From positions 124,001-188,000 of the forward strand of contig NW_020312723.1 of NCBI RefSeq assembly GCF_002999335.1: a DNA stretch of 64,000 bases. The letters run 5' to 3'. The first letter of the stretch is position 1, and each line of letters begins with the position of its first letter. Of this stretch, positions 10,480 through 22,745 are shown in pieces. Both the position numbers and the translations under genes were made by a program. Under the pieces are notes generated by a model that saw nothing but the letters and a program-made list of their open reading frames with translations, was not told the origin of the DNA and did not search any database. This DNA comes from Cyclospora cayetanensis (Eukaryota > Apicomplexa > Conoidasida > Eucoccidiorida > Eimeriidae).

Positions 10480-12503
10480 ATGCAGCTGGAATATATCTAA
10501 TTTGCATGCGTATGACGGGTCGGGTCACTCAAGCCGTGTGGGCGCTCTGAAAAGTCACACACTGTCAGGTAAAAGTCAGCCCATAACTACATTGCTCTCC
10601 ATGCATTTCTAATAAAATGTAGACAAGTGGATAATTACATGGATGCCACTTATGAGTAAATCTGTACTCCCAGCAGTCCTACTAATCGATTCATGGGTAT
10701 CTCACATGCGTGGCTTGGCAGCACGCGATCCGCACTCATATCATTAAAATTATTTGCCATTTCCTGTTTTCTCCCAGCCTTCCCTTTTGCAATATAAGGG
10801 TTGATTCTGCCGTTGATCTTTCTCCACATCTGTTGCTTAGTACCCCCTTGCCGACCCTTACCTCTATCTAGTAAGCCGTGACTCATGTTGCCCTGTGGTA
10901 GTAAAAATGACAACAGGATGGCTTGACGCCAGAAGGGGCCTGTTATTTGGGCAAGATACTCAGTGGTGTTACTGAAGGGCCGGATTGTCTACCATTTTGA
11001 AAGCCCCACAAAGAACGCACAAGCGTAGTAATCCGACGGAATCGTACTTTGTCGCCCATAATTATTTGATGGCTCACCTGCCTGAGCGAACCCTTGGCTA
11101 GGCACAAAGCGTCTACTAAAGAGCCTCATTTCGAGCCACAGCCTAAAGTCTATGCTTTCGTGGGTTAGGTTGTCTCTGCCTTTCGATTAATAAACCGGTA
11201 TGCCTCCAACGAGCAGATGGGCAGATGACAATAAAGGAAGGCATTTAGAAGCAGTTGGGCAAGGTTCCTAAAGAAGAACACTAGAGGTGCATACAGCTTC
11301 AGTAGGCTGTTTTTCAGGCGTTTCCCTGTTTAGAATAATGGGCTCAGTAGAGCCCAATACATCATCATTGCCTCACAGTGCTTGAGGCTGCAATTGCCAT
11401 AATACCCTGTTCGTGGCCAAGCTTGTCCTTCGTCTATTTCACAACATCACAAATCCACCCAAAAGCTTGAGGGGCTAAAAGACAAAATGTCAGTGGAGTC
11501 AGATCCTAGCCAAGCCGTGGCTTCGAGCCTCTGGAGGTTGTCATGTGTTGAGCAGCGTGTAAGCCGTTATTAAAGCACTGCTACATGTAGCACAAGCTGA
11601 ACCTATATTCCATCAGGTACCCTTCTTCCTATTCTCCATGGCCTAGATATCATGTTTGATCTATATGGGTGCTGCTTTTGTTGCTGGCGGCAGCTGGAAC
11701 GCATGCGCAGGGCTCTCCGGCGGTGTGAGCCATATGCCCCTGCACACCTCTATGCATCTCTTCAGGACACTGGAAGTATACGTTTGCAAGGTAACTGCTG
11801 CTTGATCCTGCTAAATAGACGGTAGCTAGCATAGATCAATCCACTAAATAGCTTAAGAGCTAAGTGTTGTTGCCTATCCAGGGTATTGCGCTGTAGCCTA
11901 TGCATGGATCGTAGCAACTTCGTTAAAGCGTACCCTTACAGATAGATCAGCAAGTCAGAACATCACTGCTGCAATGGCTATGGCAAATGCGTTAGGCACA
12001 TCGTATCTCCTAGGCAAGTTGTTTCCCACGTGCCACTAAGCGGATGTTTAGGGAGCTGCGTCGCTATGCAGCTTTCAGTTAAGGCACGAGGCAAGAAAGT
12101 TTTATGCGTTTTCGTTGTTTATGCTTTGACTGCTTGGATCAGCAAACACTTGGGTAAAGCTGTTCAGAATTCACGGAGTCAGAGCGGATGAGCTTGACGG
12201 CCGTATTTTGTCAGCAAGGATCTCATTAAGTGGAGATGGTGCCTCTTTGGCAGAGTCAGCCCTCATACTCTTTTCCTATAGCTCCAACTCTTTAACTAGC
12301 CAGACAGCTGGCTAGATATACAGACACAAGTCAATGTTAGCAGATGCGTCAAAATCGCGTCGGCTTATATGTAAATACCGCTTAAATAGCTTTCTGGCAG
12401 CGAAAAGGTGGAGAAGCCAGGTAAATACAAGTTCCCGAGGTCTATCCTTCACGGAGCACACATACACCTGATGCCCCTGATTGTGGCTCTCTTTTGCTTA
12501 CAG
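10480..12503. other. Spacer, no supported gene
   Basis: Short frames only, with no motif or phase-compatible exon chain. Just before the exon at 12504, a segment near 12400 ends in a GT donor (AGCCAG then GTAAAT). It would join that exon in the right phase and may be the preceding exon. Confidence 0.4.
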
Positions 12504-12878
12504 TTTCTTGCGGTGGATCCGCCCAAAGGGCTGCTACGATCTGGGAAGCGATCCAAACAATTTAGCGCTAGATATTCCAGTGCCTCCGTGTAGACCGGAA
12601 GTCCTGCTTGTGCATATGGGGCTCCTAGAAGTCGAGGTAGCGGCGGATCTTGCAGCAGCTGCTGCTGCAGTTCGCAAAATGTGCAGGGGCCAATGTATCC
12701 CCTGTACACTATTCAACTGCATAGATACCGCGAAGACAGGAACTGTGAGCGAAGGTTAGCGAACCACCACATGTAGCTTGCAAGGGTCAAGTTAGTGGCG
12801 CAAGCCGTAAACTTTAAGATTCAGGTATTCTACCTCTGCTCAGGGAATATGGGCAGCCAGCGGGACCAGCACGGATAG
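12504..12878 (+). CDS. 3' part of an unknown gene (2 exons, partial)
   Basis: Exon 12504..12754 follows a pyrimidine-rich acceptor (CTTTTGCTTACAG). It joins exon 12844..12878 (acceptor CTACCTCTGCTCAG) in phase and ends at a TAG. The translated part, about 95 residues, has good protein composition: RPKGCYDLGSDPNNLALDIP, an aliphatic stretch EVLLVHMGLLEVEVAADLAA, then MCRGQCIPCTLFNCID with five cysteines in a short span. I do not recognise the family. A possible preceding exon ends at about 12420 with a donor of the right phase. The 5' end of the gene is not resolved. Confidence 0.45.
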
Positions 12879-13020
12879 ACGCTGGTACTGCAAGGCCTGT
12901 GCTTTAGTTAGGCATTCCATAGTTTGTAGAGCTTGTAATCTGGGCACCAGTTGAGGTTTTTATTACGAGGTACCGTTCCGTATTATGTCATATGTGAGCT
13001 AAGCTGATCTGGCGAGAGCA

Positions 13021-13873
13021 ATGGCCGTGCTGCAACAACCGTCATTCTGTGCTCTCTCGAGAGTTTTACGGAGACTGGACCGGTGAGTCAAGTGCCTCTG
13101 AAACCCCCGTCTAGAGAAGCCCTGTACGCGTAAGCCATAAACAAGCGCATTCCTACAGCGGCCTATTCTACGCGGTAGTAAGGTTAGCTGGAAACGCAAA
13201 AGCTTAGTGCACATCAGGCGCCCCTATCTTGGATCTGGTCTTCGCACAGCGGTAACAGGGGCCACATCACTGCGCCCGACTGGGCTGTCGAGTTTTCCCA
13301 CACGGACGTCGCCTGCATTTGTGCCCGCCAGCCCTTAGCTGCCAAGTACGCTCTTACTGCACTAATTGTAACCTTAAATGGAGCCGAATGTACGGAAGCA
13401 TGCAACCAGCGCCAGTACGTGTTTTGGCCTCACGTCAAATGCGTACGGACACCCTATGGGGCCCTATACCTTGCGGTCCAAAACCTTCTGCTCTCCACGC
13501 CTTCCGGGTGTCATCGTCTTGCAGGGTGTGCCCGTTGCCCCCGTCAACGCCCAAGCTTCCCCTATTGCGGTACCCTGACCCCCACTGCCTCTACTTCCCA
13601 CAAACACCGTCTTTCAGCAGTTCAACTCACCGGGCTAACGGGATGTCGCTACAGTGGAGCACTACTGTACCCCGAAAAAGCTCTCCAGCTAGGCTTTGTA
13701 GCAAGTTTTGTCTGCGGTGCCGTGGCGTCCACAATGCTGCTCCCCGCGTCCTTTCGGCCGGCGCAGCAGCAAAGCGCGTTTGTTCCGTTCGTCCCTTTCC
13801 AAACAACACAGCAGAAAAAACTATCAAGCGTACAGCAAATTCTGCAAAAAGAGTTGACACGACTAAGCCTCAC
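13021..13873 (+). CDS. 5' part of an unknown gene with hydrophobic segments (partial)
   Basis: A first exon 13021..13082 starts with ATG in a favourable context and ends at a strong GTGAGT donor. A 19-base exon 13159..13177 and a longer exon 13332..13873 then follow in matching phase, ending at GTAAGC. The predicted protein begins MAVLQQPSFCALSRVLRRLD. It contains helices such as KYALTALIVTLNGAE and YGALYLAVQNLLL, then a hydrophobic run LQLGFVASFVCGAVASTMLL and a tail FVPFVPFQTTQQKK. This could be a mitochondrial or membrane protein; no family is recognised. An in-frame intron may exist near 13530-13610. The gene must continue downstream, possibly to the exon at 14870. A 657-codon frame on the same strand overlaps but looks less protein-like. 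Confidence 0.4.
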
Positions 13874-14333
13874 GTAAGCACTCATGCCCTGGAATTGAAC
13901 AAGCACTTGAGCTGCCACAGTTGCTGCAATCTCGGCGACAGAAAGAGCATACGCCAAACGCAAGACGGGACCACGGAGAGCTCACACCGGGTAGAGGGAA
14001 AGCGTGGCTGCTACTCCGAGTGTGGATCTCCCCGAGCTATTCTTCCCGCGTTGTCCTCTACTTGGCCTCATGCGATTCATTTTCAAGCTGCCTGCTCGCA
14101 ATATTTAGTCCCAAAGAGGCTGGAATCCGGACAAGGTCCTTCTAAACGACAATTGAAGAATGACGCAAGTAACAAGAGGCCCTTATCCGCTGCTGTCACC
14201 TACACTGTGGGCCACCGAACGTCCTCTCCGCGGTACTGCCAACCTCCTCCGGCCTTAGCCGCCCACACCGCCTGGGGGAATTTCCCAAGCGTCCTTCAAG
14301 AGGGCAGCAGGGGATCCCATTTCTCGGAAATAT

Positions 14334-14656
14334 TCACAAATAAGAATCCAAAAGCAAGCCGAAGGTCTCCACTGTGCCGCCACTCAGCTCAAAATACAGT
14401 GTTTGGCCCACTGGAGCACCTAGGACGCCTGCGCCGACAGCTGACCCCAAGGCCATGCTCACCCTGTGCACTTCATGCACCTCCGTTCCCGTACTCCCCA
14501 CGGGTGGAGGCGCCACAGGCAGCCACAGTTCATCATGCAGCATGCAAATCAGCAGCAGCAAAAGGAGCACAGCTTTGGTGGCCACATCCGACATATGACG
14601 CGTACCAACTGCAGCCGACTTTGCGGGGATTGCAGCAGCAACTAGACAATAGGACG
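14334..14656 (-). CDS. Possible secreted or membrane protein exon (weak)
   Basis: On the minus strand an ATG-initiated frame starts with a signal-like sequence (MSDVATKAVLLLLLLICML) followed by Gly/Val-rich residues up to a stop. It sits in a gap between plus-strand exons. The leucine run comes from a CAG-type repeat, which yields hydrophobic runs by chance on this strand. I therefore keep this as a low-confidence alternative. Confidence 0.2.
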
Positions 14657-14869
14657 CAGAATCAAGTGCTACGAAAACGGCACCTGCAGCAACAAAGTCA
14701 AAGGCAGCAGCTGCTGTTGGGCGAATGCCAAGCCTGCTCCTGTTGTCATGCAGGAAGCTCCCATGGGTACGCCTGGCATAGACTTGACCCACACCGATTC
14801 TTAAGTCGTGTTATGCTTCCCTCGAAAGCAGAGCTGCAACAGAGGGTGAGGCAGTTAGCTATATCACAG

Positions 14870-16564
14870 GGCCCTGTGGAATCGGCTACGAATCGGGCTG
14901 CTTGCCCTTTGGAGTGTATGCGCAGCTCTCAAGAACTTGTCCGGTCTCTCCCAGGACCAGTTGATGCACCCTCTCTACAACTTTCTCGCCCTTTGTCGCC
15001 GGCGTCAGCCCTCCCTGTTCCCTACGCCTGCTCGAAAAAAATGGAGTGGCTTCAGGGATGGTCTCCTGAAGCTCAAGGTACCAAAGAGATGCAACGGCTC
15101 GTCAGTCTCCAAAGCCTCAGTAAAAGGCACGACAGGCACACACTCATCCGTAGTGAATGCATGTTGCACACGCAAGCTGTCTTTGCATGCCACGCAGATG
15201 TTCACCTCTCTTGTAGCTTAACGTATTTTCATGCGTGCACCTTAATTTACTCACATTGCCGCCTGCTTCGCATTGCTGTGGCATCTGTTTAACGAGTGCA
15301 CTGCGACGGGCCTCCTCCCTACATTCATGCATCCTCAAGAGTCTGCGCATAGCCTCCTAGGGATTTTAGCTACAACTTACAAACCAGCACACTTAAGAAA
15401 CCCTTCCCCTGAGCGTAAAAAGCACCGAAAAGTCAAAGGGGCTTCCTGATTCGTCGCATCGCAAACCGATTGTAGCAAGCAGTGGCAAACTCACGGACAG
15501 GATAGCGTGTAATCTGAAGTGCAGATGTCTTGATTAAGGCCTTTTCACTAGGGCTGTCAAGTGGCCTTCAAAAGCGAAGGAACCCTAATGCACTGCAATC
15601 AAATTACATGGAATGCCTGATACCCGCCTTTCCCCCTGATATAGTACACGTACCCTCCACTTACCTACCCTTGCAGGGAGACGTTAGCCTGGTGTATGCC
15701 AGTTCTTCCTATCCTCTTTTCCCTCGCCAGAGTGCCTCCCATGCATTGTATGCTCGCTTTAAAAATGAAATATTGTGCAGGCCGGATTTCTCTTTGGTGG
15801 ACATCTGGCGGGTTTTCGATCCGCAAGGTCTAGGGGTATCTCAAGTCGACCGGGTGCAGGAGGGGTTAAAGAGACTTGGCATTCGTTGCTCCCCGCGCGA
15901 AGCAGAGTGCTTTATTTGGTACTACTGTCCCGCACATCTTAATTGGTGGGTCATCCAGTGGCACCTTAACAGCAACGGCAATTGCTGCCACTGGACCAGA
16001 ATCACTATTATAAGGAGCTGCAGCTGCATTCTGCGCACATTCGCAGTGCAATCCAGAGCCTCAATGACAGCGAATGTGTCCTGATTTGGCTAAGCTCTCT
16101 ATTTATCTCTTCAGTTTGACGTTCCCCATATTTGCTGGCCTTTTTGCCGCTGAAGGAGACGAACGGCTGCCACTGCTACAATGCATTGAGCAGCAAAACC
16201 CCTCTACAGTGCCCGGTGCATACTTGGCCTTGTCATCGACAACACGAAAACTCCTTGCAAGCTTCTTGCGGCTCTCCATAGACAAAGTAAGGCAGTCTGT
16301 GGGTCCAAGGGCGTGAAAAAAGCGAAAGAATCGCGCTTCGCTTAGTTCACCTAGATGTGCGCGCCTAAAGCTTCCCGCGCTGCAGCTGTAGGCAGTAACT
16401 CGAAGCCTCGGTTCCCACCTTGGCACCTTTGTAATGTGCAGGCTGTTTCACGCCGAATTACACAAGCCCTCAAGATCTCAACACACGCCTCAATGGCAGC
16501 AGCATCTGGGGAAGCATGTGTGGGGTTGATGGACGGCAATGGGTACGAGCCCCCGCTTAACTAG
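14870..16564 (+). CDS. EF-hand-type protein (multi-exon, partly resolved)
   Basis: Supported exons are 14870..15077 (ends AAG then GTACCA), 15677..about 15918 (acceptor CTACCCTTGCAG), 16115..16286 (acceptor TATCTCTTCAG, donor GTAAGG) and 16442..16564 (ends TAG). The 15677 exon encodes a helix-loop-helix, DIWRVFDPQGLGVSQVDR followed by VQEGLKRLGI. This is an EF-hand whose calcium loop is degenerate, with Gln and Leu at usual ligand positions 3 and 5. A second stretch, PLDQNHYYKELQLHSAHIR (about 15988-16044), looks like the region following the paired hand, but its splice joints are unresolved. The last two exons join in phase. The family resembles apicomplexan multi-EF-hand proteins with TR-motif helices after the hand. 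The 5' end may reach back to the gene starting at 13021. Confidence 0.5.
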
Positions 16565-19500
16565 CTTTCTGTAGTACGGGTTAGCCTCAGTTCTTCATCT
16601 AGCTTAGTCTGTTGGAGAGGTCTGCATGCTGCATCACGCAGTCTTCCTGACCACCTGCATCTGTATGACTGACTGCTGCAGCGTCCGTTTGTGGTCGCCT
16701 GCCAGTCGCAGCTATACTATCTTTGGAATACTCACACTGAAATAGACAGGCGACCTTCGCAGGAAAAATCGTGATAGTACTGATGTGAGAAACAGCTAAT
16801 ATGTCTGGTATGTATTTGCAAGTCATTAGAAACACGGGAACAGGCGTGTTTCGGGACACAAACGCGATACTGCGACTGAGGCTTCTGCACTGTGATTTAG
16901 TGCTTCCATTTTGCCGTATGATCACAACCTCTGAATGCTTGGTTTTTAGAGCCTTCCTGGCTTGGTCGCTACCCCTAACGACCAAAGCACGTTTGTGCTG
17001 CTCGGCTTCTCAATTCTGACCTTCTGCTGCATAGAAGGAAGCATACGCGTATAAATAAGCTGAAAAGGAGCCTCCTATAGCTAGATACTACTAAGCAGGA
17101 GTCCCTTGCACGCGCCATTGTAGTTCAAGTCGGCCCCTACTTAAATTGTCGGCACAGCTGTTCACAGTGAAACAAGACATGTGGGTGCTCCATGTCTGGG
17201 TAGCTTCTCTCTGAGACACTTTCGGTGTGCAGCAGTTTGAGAATCGGCAATCTGCACAGGCAAACTCAGAAAAGAGGAAGGCCACTTCGTGTGTTTGTCC
17301 TTAGTAGTAGATTGGCATCACCATCAGGGCACACCAAGGTCTTCAAGGCACACATTTTTTCCGTCCAGTCGCCTTGACACCATTGCAAAACGGGGTATGC
17401 ATCTTCAAGCGCAAAATAAGCAGCACGCGCTGATGCTGTTCTCTCAACACACTGCACTAAGATCAGATATCAATATGCATCTAGGGGCTGTCGCAAACAG
17501 CGCAGTGGGGGGTCTTCCGCTGCTGCTGGCTTCCTTATTCACTGCAGGCAGAACCCAGGCCGTGTGGCCATCATTTTTTTAAGCCCTTATGATCTAAGCT
17601 CAGTAGCCTTGCTTCATTAAGATGAAATGAAAATCACCTACCCGAAGACTGCTCTCCGAGCTCGTATGCGTATCATATTTGCATCCACGAAGTTCTTCCA
17701 GATGTGGCACGCTGCCCTCTGTCGTTCACCAAATATTCTTCAAAGAATAAAAGTAGCATCCCAGAGCACAATATATCCTGTAATTGCCATTTGCTACCAG
17801 TTCCTTCAATCTACGATCACCTTCAAAGCCTCAGCAGCCCACATTTACGCTAGTCGCATCGTCGTTGAAGGACAGTCTTGCCCAAAATTCATTCTACAGT
17901 AATACCTTTATACACATGTAAGGTCAAATCAGACACTGGCAAGGCGGGCATCTATGGGGCGTGGTGAATTACTACGTGAGGGTCGTTGTGGCTGTACAGC
18001 CCACCGTCGACCAAGGAAACAAAGTGTGTGGCTGCGCGAAGTTGGTGTGGTGCTAGTGCCTATTCAGACTTAGGCCCTATTTCAATTCTGGAATTTGCGG
18101 CTCAAGTTTGCAGTACCTTCGCTGTGACGGAATAGTGGTAACATGCGAAGGCAAGGCACTGAAACACCGCAAAGCCAACACAGGAGCCCACAGAGCTGCC
18201 AAGTGTCGAAAACGCGTCTGGCTGCACTATTCCATTCACGTTAGGCGTCGAAAGTCTATTGCTCCTTTCTGTATTTTGAGGTGGACTCTCAAGCAGGAGT
18301 AGAGTCCAAACTTGGAAATTTTTATTCACGTGCCATACGACTCACCAGCACTTCAATGGGCTCCCTAATTTAAAACCTCTTAACCCTTGGCACAAATGTC
18401 CTCAGTACCACAAAGCAAGCACAAACAAAAGATTTGGTTCTTCATAGTGGGAAGCTAGCCCTTCTCAAAGAACACGCCTCGGTGATAACCTACCCAGAAG
18501 TCAATCCGTATCATGTATGTACTAGCTACAAATAGATCCTGTGTTCCTGTGTTGGGTGTGGTATACTGGATACATGCAAGCCACACACTCTCTTCTTTAA
18601 ACCCCACATTGCAAATCCATATTACCGCATGGATCCTTTTCAGAGCACCTACACATCTGGGGCATTGCAGCGAGTCCTAGCTTAGCCCCAAGAGCAAGCA
18701 CCTACCGACACAATCCCTGGTGTATTTATGTGCTACTCGTAAGGAGCCTTAGGGGTTTTAAGAACAAGCATGGTCTTCCGTCTGATTGACCAGAGCGTGC
18801 ATTGATTGTATTCGCCCAAAATTCCTCTCCCTACCTGATCCAGGGCCAAGTTTTCCACCAAATAAAGTTTAAATGTTTTCAACCTATTGGAGAAGACTGC
18901 AAACAGCAAAGTAGTACAAGCAGGACCAGTGTTGTACCTACAACACAGGTGTCAGCAAGCCACTTGAGGCGAAGGATATATCGGCCTCCCCTGGCATGCG
19001 AAGACTTTCCCTCATAAGAGTCTCCTCCGTGAAAGCCGAATCACTCATCTTGCTGTAATTTAATGTCTATCAGGAGAAATGGCTGCAGCTATGTAGCACA
19101 GTATAGCGGGCCCTTCTAATGACTTTGGCAACCAGGCAGCAGCCGCGAGGAAATCGGGGGCCCTGCTCGATCAGCACAGGAAAGAGCAAGATCTTATTTT
19201 TTCGTCCTGCTACGTTTTCCGATCTCTTGGCTCTTTCCCGATGCCTCCGAACCGACGGGGCAAGCTCTCTCTGCCCTTTTCCAAACCTGCAGGGACTAGT
19301 CGCAGCCTGTATCAAAGCCTCAAAAATCGGTGCTGCACACTTGCACATGTCAGCTTGATTGCGCTGAATAGGTGCCTCTTATTCGTATCAGCTGATTCTG
19401 CGGCCTTTGCTGCTGCATTGCCTTACATTCGGCTTCCCGCGCCTCAGGGGCAGAGTTCAAGGGACGCATTTGCAGGGGGAGTGAACCCCACTCTCTATCC

Positions 19501-19884
19501 CATGCGACCATACGGCTTTTCCGAGACGCATTAAGCCCGCTATCTGTGCCCACTGGAGGTGTTCACTGTTTCCTGCTTATGTTCAACCCGTCAGCCTTGC
19601 TCGCCCGGCGTGGGATTTCTCTTTGAAATGAGCCAGAGACGCCCGGAAATTTCAGTCGAGAGCACGGGTCGTTTACATTGAAAGCTTACTGTTAAGTCTT
19701 AAAGCTGGAGAAAGATCTGATGTGGATTGCTTCTGGCTCTTCTGTATCGGAGAAAATTCAAGGGAGTGGTGCCCTGCCGTCCACGGTGGAGGACCTTCCT
19801 CAGCTGCTCCAGGCTAAGGGGAATAACTGAGAACCGCTTATTTATATATCTTACCCATGGCTGTTGCAGCCTCCACTACTGAAG
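16565..19884. other. Long spacer, no firm gene
   Basis: Many short frames occur without motifs. Around 19070-19360 both strands are open, with moderately protein-like composition (plus strand SDLLALSRCLRTDG, minus strand RAKRSENVAGRKNK), and may contain an exon that I cannot assign to a strand. Nothing recognisable is seen at 16600-19000. Confidence 0.35.
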
Positions 19885-22745
19885 ATGCGCAGAAGTCAGG
19901 AAGCTAAAAATGGAGGGGTGTGCACCAGCCCAAAACCATCTCGCTCCCTCTCAGTCTCTTCCGATTCTGGCGAGGAGCCCGAAGCTCTAGAAGAGGCCAG
20001 GAGAGGCTCTATCCCCGAAGCCTCTCATATCCGCCGCAGAAGTTCTAAGTTTGCCAGGCTCGCATCCAAAAGCTGTCCTTCTCGCTCACAACTCCCAATT
20101 GGTAGGCCCGGTTCTGGCCTGGGGACTAGCTATGGCTACGTTGCTAGTAGATCTCGACGCGGCGCTTTAGCAAACAAACAGAGGTCTGCAGGAGCGGTCA
20201 GCTTTTGTGAGCCGAGGGATATTACCAGTCAGAGAGGCTCTTCGAGTTCTCACGGGTCCATTACTTCCATTACTTCTGGTTTGAAGCCCAAGGGAGTTTC
20301 CTTTGTAGATGAGCTGACGGAGAAGGGGGGCACTCAAACCTCCCTGTTTTCGTTCGAAGACAGTTCTGTGGTCGCTTCGAACGAGGTTTCCAAGGATGTA
20401 AGGTTCAAAAATACAGCAGCTGCTGGAGATGCACTACAGGCCGCTGATCTGCAAGGCACAGAAAGTGGGGACCAGGCTTTTCAAGCACGCGCGATGCTTG
20501 CAGCTAGCCGGAGTATAGCGGCAATGAAAGCTGATCGAATGGCTTGGCATGAGACCCAGACCTCCGCCATGGATGATGTGGAGGGCGAAGTCAAGGGGTT
20601 TCACAGACAATTGGATGAAGTTAAGGATACTTTTCGCAGGAGGTGTTTAGGCATTCTGAATTCGCTTGTTGGTAGCAAATGGACGATTGATACCGGTGGT
20701 CAGTTCTGATGCACCTGAAGAGTGTGCTGTTTTGGTGAATGCTGCTGTGCACTTCGATAAGCCGTCTTGCGTGTGTCCTGGGATATGAGTCTTAGCATTG
20801 CATATCGTTGAGTGTCCCTTCGTACGGTCACTGTCTTCTTCTGTCACTCTAGACACAAACAGAGCTTCTTATGCCTGAATGCTTTCGTAAAGTGGCATGA
20901 TTAGCCTGGATCATGTGTGAAGGCCCCTGGTGGGCCCTATCACCCATACTAGTGTGCTTTGTGTGTTCATGTTTTTGAAGAACCTCCATCCGATTATCCG
21001 CACTGTTTTGTGGGTGTGAGACCTTGCCGACCTATCCTCTGCCTAAGCCGTGCACTGATTCCTCTGAATTTTGCTTCCATGTGTTATCCCGCTTTCAGAC
21101 AGCCTTGCGAAGCGCATGCTGCGGCCGTCTAAGTGGTCCCCAAAGGGCCAGCAGCAACCTGAAATCACTGAGGCTCAGAGGGAGTCCTCTACTCCTCACA
21201 CTCGTCCTTGGTTTGGACCATCAGCAGTCGATGTTTTTGGAGACAGTCTCGTCACAGAGGAGAGGAACCCTTACCGGATAGTGGGAGTCTTTGCACGCCG
21301 TTACTGGGACACCAAGCAGCGCCTTCCCTTTTTGGACGACTTACCCTGCTGTACCCTTCTTCACTGTGTGCAACATGTAGAACCCCTGATTGGCCGGCCA
21401 CAAGTCCTACAGCTCCCCTTCGAGCCACCCCGCCCTATAAAGGCTTTCCCTTCCAGTGGTCTTGTCACCTCCCCAACGCCCAGTAGCCCACCAGGCGAAG
21501 CAGAACCAAGTGCGGTGCTCGCGGGGTCCGCTTCTGCTGCGTCCGTCTTACCATACGAGACTTCTGCCCACCCGAACGGGCTGCAGCACCCTGTGGAACT
21601 CCCACGAATCCTCTCACCCCCTAAGGGGTCTTCTATGACTGCAGAGCAAATCGCGAAGGGAAGGGAACAGGCCTACTGGGCAACTCGGTGTCCGCTGCCT
21701 TGTTCCCAGTATGAGTGTGTCGCACTGCCTCCTGTGAACATCACGCGGGGCTCGGTGCCGGCTAGCTACCCCAAGTCGCCGACTGAGAACAACAACATGC
21801 GAATTCCCAGTCCTGTTGCAAAATATTTGGAGAAGAACTGTGTGCGTGTGGAGAGGCCGAAGTGGGACAGGGGCCGCCAACGCGAACCCCGAAAAGATCA
21901 TCAGTCACGTTTTTCGGCCCGAGATGAGGACACAGAGTCCAGCAGCGATGAGGCGGAAAAAAGAAGTCCTGGGGTAGCTCGTGGTAGTGCTTGCGAACTT
22001 TTACCGCTTCTCCCCAGCGACGTAGCGAGTAGGCTGCCCCAGTTGTTTAAGAAGGAAGTTGGAAACAGATTTATGCCTGTGCTTTTCCCGGAGACAGACG
22101 TCAGGATCACAGAATACTGGAAGCTCGAAAATGTCAAGGACAAAGCCAAGGCAACATGGGTGTACCAAGGTATACATACCGGACCAAAGCCAGTAAGAGA
22201 GCCCTGTAGACATTGTCCTCAAGTTGGAAATAGCGCAATTGATCAGCGGAAAACACATCCTTTGAAATGCCTGTGGTTGCGAAGTTCTAGGAGGGATAGG
22301 CCAGAGTTGTCCTGTGACCATGAAATTCTGCCAGTGCATGCCTGATATAACTAAATTATCACACAATGCGAATGCGGGAGCATTTGCCGCACTGCAAGTG
22401 TCTGAGCCATGTTCGCAGTACACATGGGAAGAAGTACCTCCAGAGGGAAAACCGCTTACAAGGGAAAATATTGCTCAGCAGCGAAGAGAATCAGCCCGTC
22501 GGCGACGGCTAAGCCACGAGGCAGAGCTCCTACTTCGTGGGGTTGGCCACACTACTGACTGGGACGAACCTTATGATGAGGATCCCTCTGCCTTACCCAC
22601 AAACACTGACAGCCACAGGATAGGTCCACGCACTGCCCAGCGACGCTGTCACTCCGTAGTAGCTGACCAAGTGTCAGGGCGCCGTGGCAGTACCCCAAAA
22701 TACACAGGCGTCCCCGGCCCAAGAGCCGTCAGACGCGTGCGCTAG
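19885..22745 (+). CDS. Hypothetical protein, serine/proline-rich (3 exons, 743 residues)
   Basis: Model join(19885..20698,21099..22169,22399..22745); all junctions are GT-AG with consistent phase (donors GTCAGT and GTATAC; acceptors CGCTTTCAG and CGCACTGCAAG). The start is the ATG at 19885; an ATG at 19857 lies out of frame and stops at once. The first exon is rich in Ser, Arg and Glu and low in order, then turns helical (about residues 190-265, with ARAMLAASRSIAAMKADRMA). The middle has a more ordered segment (NPYRIVGVFARRYWDTKQRL) and a region with DVRITEYWKLENVKDKAK running across the second junction. The C-terminus is basic and disordered. I recognise no family. It looks like an apicomplexan-specific, possibly cytoskeletal or scaffold protein, but that function is only a guess. 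Confidence 0.68.

Noticed and set aside
13319..15292. 657-codon plus-strand open frame as a single intronless gene
   Set aside because: Its translation is rich in Ser, Cys, His and Arg with no coherent domain. Better protein-like segments with splice sites lie in another frame at the same place. Kept as an open question in the findings.
15919..15972. Direct continuation of the EF-hand exon into the PLDQNHYY segment
   Set aside because: The only phase-compatible link would need a 23-base intron, too short to splice, so I left this junction unresolved.
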